A stretch of 8,250 nt of DNA, from the NCBI GenBank assembly GCA_900544465.1, contig UQVT01000082.1, forward strand, positions 1 to 8,250, given 5' to 3'. A program made the translations under genes and the position numbers. The stretch is from an uncultured Collinsella sp. (lineage in GTDB: Bacteria > Actinomycetota > Coriobacteriia > Coriobacteriales > Coriobacteriaceae). Under the pieces are notes generated by a model that searched no databases, was not told the DNA's origin, and was given only the letters and a program-made list of their open reading frames with translations. Position 1 is the first letter of the stretch. Each line of letters begins with the position of its first letter. Shown here piece after piece: positions 6,340 through 8,250 of this stretch.

Positions 6340-6363
6340 ATTTGGTAACGCGTTTTACCAAAT
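6340..6363. promoter_or_regulatory. 24-bp perfect dyad, candidate operator
   Basis: ATTTGGTAA (6340-6348) and TTACCAAAT (6355-6363) form a perfect 9-6-9 inverted repeat. It is AT-rich and lies just beyond the terminator hairpin, about 160 bases before the oxidoreductase start. It has the size and symmetry of a dimeric repressor operator; it could also be a second, weak termination hairpin. No regulator can be named. Confidence 0.4.
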
Positions 6364-6376
6364 ATGGCATTTATCT

Positions 6377-6459
6377 GCGGTAATGTTCTATTTCACCGCT
6401 GAGGGTGACATTTCATGCCGCCTGCCGAACTGCGTGGAGACCTAACAACTTTTTAGGTC
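6377..6459 (+). promoter_or_regulatory. Leader hairpins upstream of the oxidoreductase gene
   Basis: Three short stems are visible in this gene-free stretch. GCGGT (6377-6381) can pair with ACCGC (6395-6399), or TCACC (6393-6397) with GGTGA (6404-6408); the two overlap and exclude each other. GACCTAA (6439-6445) pairs perfectly with TTAGGTC (6453-6459) around a 7-nt CAACTTT loop. They could be protein-binding dyads or a structured 5' leader. No convincing -35/-10 pair was found. Confidence 0.3.
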
Positions 6460-6523
6460 AGTGTTGTGCGTGTAGCAATTTCGCCCGGCCTCGCCTCCGG
6501 GCTGCCATGTGAGAGGGGATCTT

Positions 6524-8250
6524 ATGGCTCGACTGCATGTAATGGAACGCAGCCACGCTCAGGCCGTCATGGACGACCTGCACGATGCGCTCGGACGCCG
6601 TCTGGCGGTGAGTTCGCTCGCCCCGTGTCCCGTTGAGTTTACGGCGGCGCTCGTCAACCTGTGCTCCACCCAGAGCTGCGGCAAGTGCACGCCCTGCCGT
6701 GTGGGCCTGAGCGCGCTGAGCGACCTGCTTGCCGATGTGCTCGAAGGGCGCGCCGATGAGTCCACGCTCAACCTGATTGAGCGCACGGCCCGCACCATCT
6801 ACCTTTCGAGCGACTGCGCCATCGGCTACGAGGCCGGCGCCATGGCACTCACGGCTATTCGCGGCTTTCGCGACGATTTTGAGCACCACATCCGCGAGCA
6901 CTCCTGCGGCTTTGACCGCGAGGCTCGCGTCCCGTGTGTCTCGGGCTGCCCGGCGCACGTCGACATTCCCGGTTACATCTCGCTCGTCGAGGCAGGCCGT
7001 TATGCCGACGCCGTCAAGGTCATCCGCAAGAACAACCCACTGCCGCTCGTCTGCGGCTTGGTGTGCGAGCATCCCTGCGAGATGCACTGCCGCCGTGGCA
7101 TGGTCGATGATCCCATGAACATTCTCGCCCTCAAGCGTTTTGCCGTTGAGCACAGCGACCTCAACGATTACAAGCCCAGCGTGGCCGACAACACCGGCAA
7201 GCGCATCGCCGTGATCGGCGGCGGCCCGGCCGGCCTTTCCTGTGCCTACTACCTGGCCGTGATGGGCCATAAGGTGATCATCTTTGAGCAGCGCCACCAC
7301 CTGGGCGGCATGCTGCGCTACGGCATTCCCAGCTACCGTCTGCCGCGCGAGCGCCTGCAGGCCGAGATCGACTGGATCTTGAGCGCCGGCATCGACGTGG
7401 AACTCGACCACTCCGTCAATGGCGAGGAGCTTGCCCGCCTGCGCGACGAGTTCGATGCCGTCTACCTGGCCATTGGTGCCCATAGCGATAAGAAGCTCGG
7501 CCTTCCGGGCGAAGAGGCGCCCGGCGTGGAGTCGGCCGTCAAGATGCTGCGCGCCATCGGCGACGACGAGCTGCCCGACCTGAGCGGTCAGCGCGTGTGC
7601 GTCATCGGCGGCGGCAACGTGGCCATGGACGTGGCGCGCTCTGCCGTGCGCTGCGGTGCCGAAAAGGTGAGCATCGTCTACCGCCGTCGCATCTGCGACA
7701 TGACGGCCCAGGATGCCGAGATTGCCGGCGCCCAGGCCGAGGGCTGCGAGGTTCTTGAGCTCACCGCACCGCTCGCTATTGAGACGGGCGAGGAAGGTCG
7801 CGTGAGTGGCCTGCGCGTGCAGCCGCAGATTATCGGCGAGCCCCGTCGTGGGCGTCCGGCCCCGCGTGCCGCCGCCACGCCCGAGCGCGTCATTCCCTGC
7901 GAGCGCGTGTTTGTGGCCATTGGCCAGGACATCGATTCCAAGCCGTTTGAGGAGATGGGCGTTGCCTGCAAGTGGGGCTGCATCGTCACCGATTCGGATG
8001 GCGCCGTGCCCAACTTCGATGGCCTCTTTAGTGGCGGCGACTGCCAGACTGGTCCCGCCACCGTCATCCGGGCCATCAACGCCGGCCGCGTTGCTTCGGC
8101 AAATATCGACCGCTATCTGGGTTTTGACAACAAGATCAAGCTCGACGTTGAGCTGCCGACCGTGCAGTTTAAGGGCAAGCACGAGTGCGGCCGCTGCGAG
8201 CTGGGTGAGCGCGAGGCCGGCGAGCGTATTCACGATTGGAATCTGGTCGA
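6524..8250 (+). CDS. NuoF-type 4Fe-4S / GltD-like FAD-NAD(P) oxidoreductase (partial, 3' end outside window)
   Basis: At least 575 residues; the reading frame is still open at the window end. Domain order: a NuoF C-terminal-type iron-sulfur region with SCGKCTPCR (Cys52, 55, 58) and Cys98 40 residues on; a GltD/DPD-type domain with paired cysteine groups (Cys138, 142 and Cys177, 181, 185, 189); an FAD-binding GGGPAG (232-237); and an NAD(P)-binding GGGNVAMD (362-369) followed by VYRRR. The fate of the C-terminal CGRC cysteines is cut off. Such proteins (SfrB/NfnL-like, often annotated as glutamate synthase small chain) pass electrons between NAD(P)H and a partner such as a formate dehydrogenase or hydrogenase. 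The partner would be encoded downstream, so it is unknown here. GAGAGGGGA (6511-6519) precedes the ATG at 6524. It is a separate transcription unit from the sugar operon. Confidence 0.85.
   Translation, partial: MARLHVMERSHAQAVMDDLHDALGRRLAVSSLAPCPVEFTAALVNLCSTQSCGKCTPCRVGLSALSDLLADVLEGRADESTLNLIERTARTIYLSSDCAIGYEAGAMALTAIRGFRDDFEHHIREHSCGFDREARVPCVSGCPAHVDIPGYISLVEAGRYADAVKVIRKNNPLPLVCGLVCEHPCEMHCRRGMVDDPMNILALKRFAVEHSDLNDYKPSVADNTGKRIAVIGGGPAGLSCAYYLAVMGHKVIIFEQRHHLGGMLRYGIPSYRLPRERLQAEIDWILSAGIDVELDHSVNGEELARLRDEFDAVYLAIGAHSDKKLGLPGEEAPGVESAVKMLRAIGDDELPDLSGQRVCVIGGGNVAMDVARSAVRCGAEKVSIVYRRRICDMTAQDAEIAGAQAEGCEVLELTAPLAIETGEEGRVSGLRVQPQIIGEPRRGRPAPRAAATPERVIPCERVFVAIGQDIDSKPFEEMGVACKWGCIVTDSDGAVPNFDGLFSGGDCQTGPATVIRAINAGRVASANIDRYLGFDNKIKLDVELPTVQFKGKHECGRCELGEREAGERIHDWNLV

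Noticed and set aside
6458..8233. A 591-codon open frame on the minus strand opposite the oxidoreductase.
   Set aside because: The + strand frame has NuoF, FAD and NAD(P) motifs and a good ribosome site; the minus frame is an Ala/Leu/Gly/Asp-rich shadow.

Overview
The window looks like chromosomal DNA from a GC-rich, anaerobic, gut-type actinobacterium, most likely class Coriobacteriia (Collinsella-like). This is an inference from the gene content (PTS uptake with a family 4 phospho-glucosidase, and an iron-sulfur flavin oxidoreductase), strong G/C third-position bias and actinobacterial-looking proteins; no 16S or other taxonomic marker is present.

Layout. (1) About 16-1535 is an IS110-superfamily insertion sequence. 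It has one intact DEDD/serine transposase (107-1219) and a long, structured, non-coding right end (1220-1535). A transposase followed by a long non-coding right end is the arrangement of the IS1111 group, where the guide ('bridge' or 'seek') RNA is encoded downstream of the transposase. (2) 1546-1779 is a regulatory region: two tandem CCG-N5-CGG dyads one 21-bp step apart, a candidate sigma-70-type promoter (-10 TACAAT), and a roughly 130-nt leader with a hairpin resembling a BglG/LicT-type RNA antiterminator plus a competing stem. (3) 1780-6267 is a four-gene operon on the + strand: a glucose-type PTS EIIA protein, a LicT/BglG-type PRD antiterminator, an EIICB sugar permease and a GH4 6-phospho-alpha-glucosidase. 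It ends at a strong hairpin terminator (6301-6336). (4) 6337-6523 is a non-coding stretch rich in dyads. (5) 6524 to the window end is the start of a large oxidoreductase gene fusing a NuoF-type 4Fe-4S domain to a GltD/NfnL-like FAD/NAD(P) module; it runs off the window.

How the genes work together. EIIA passes phosphate from HPr to the EIIB domain of the permease, which imports and phosphorylates an alpha-glucoside (a maltose-type disaccharide is the best guess). The GH4 enzyme then cleaves the phospho-disaccharide to glucose 6-phosphate plus the second sugar. The antiterminator, with all four PRD histidines present, most likely senses PTS phosphorylation and controls read-through of the leader ahead of the EIIA gene, so the operon appears to regulate itself.

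The most interesting signals are the structured right end of the insertion sequence, where an 8-nt string in a large RNA loop is repeated exactly at the element's right flank, and the unusual promoter/leader of the sugar operon.
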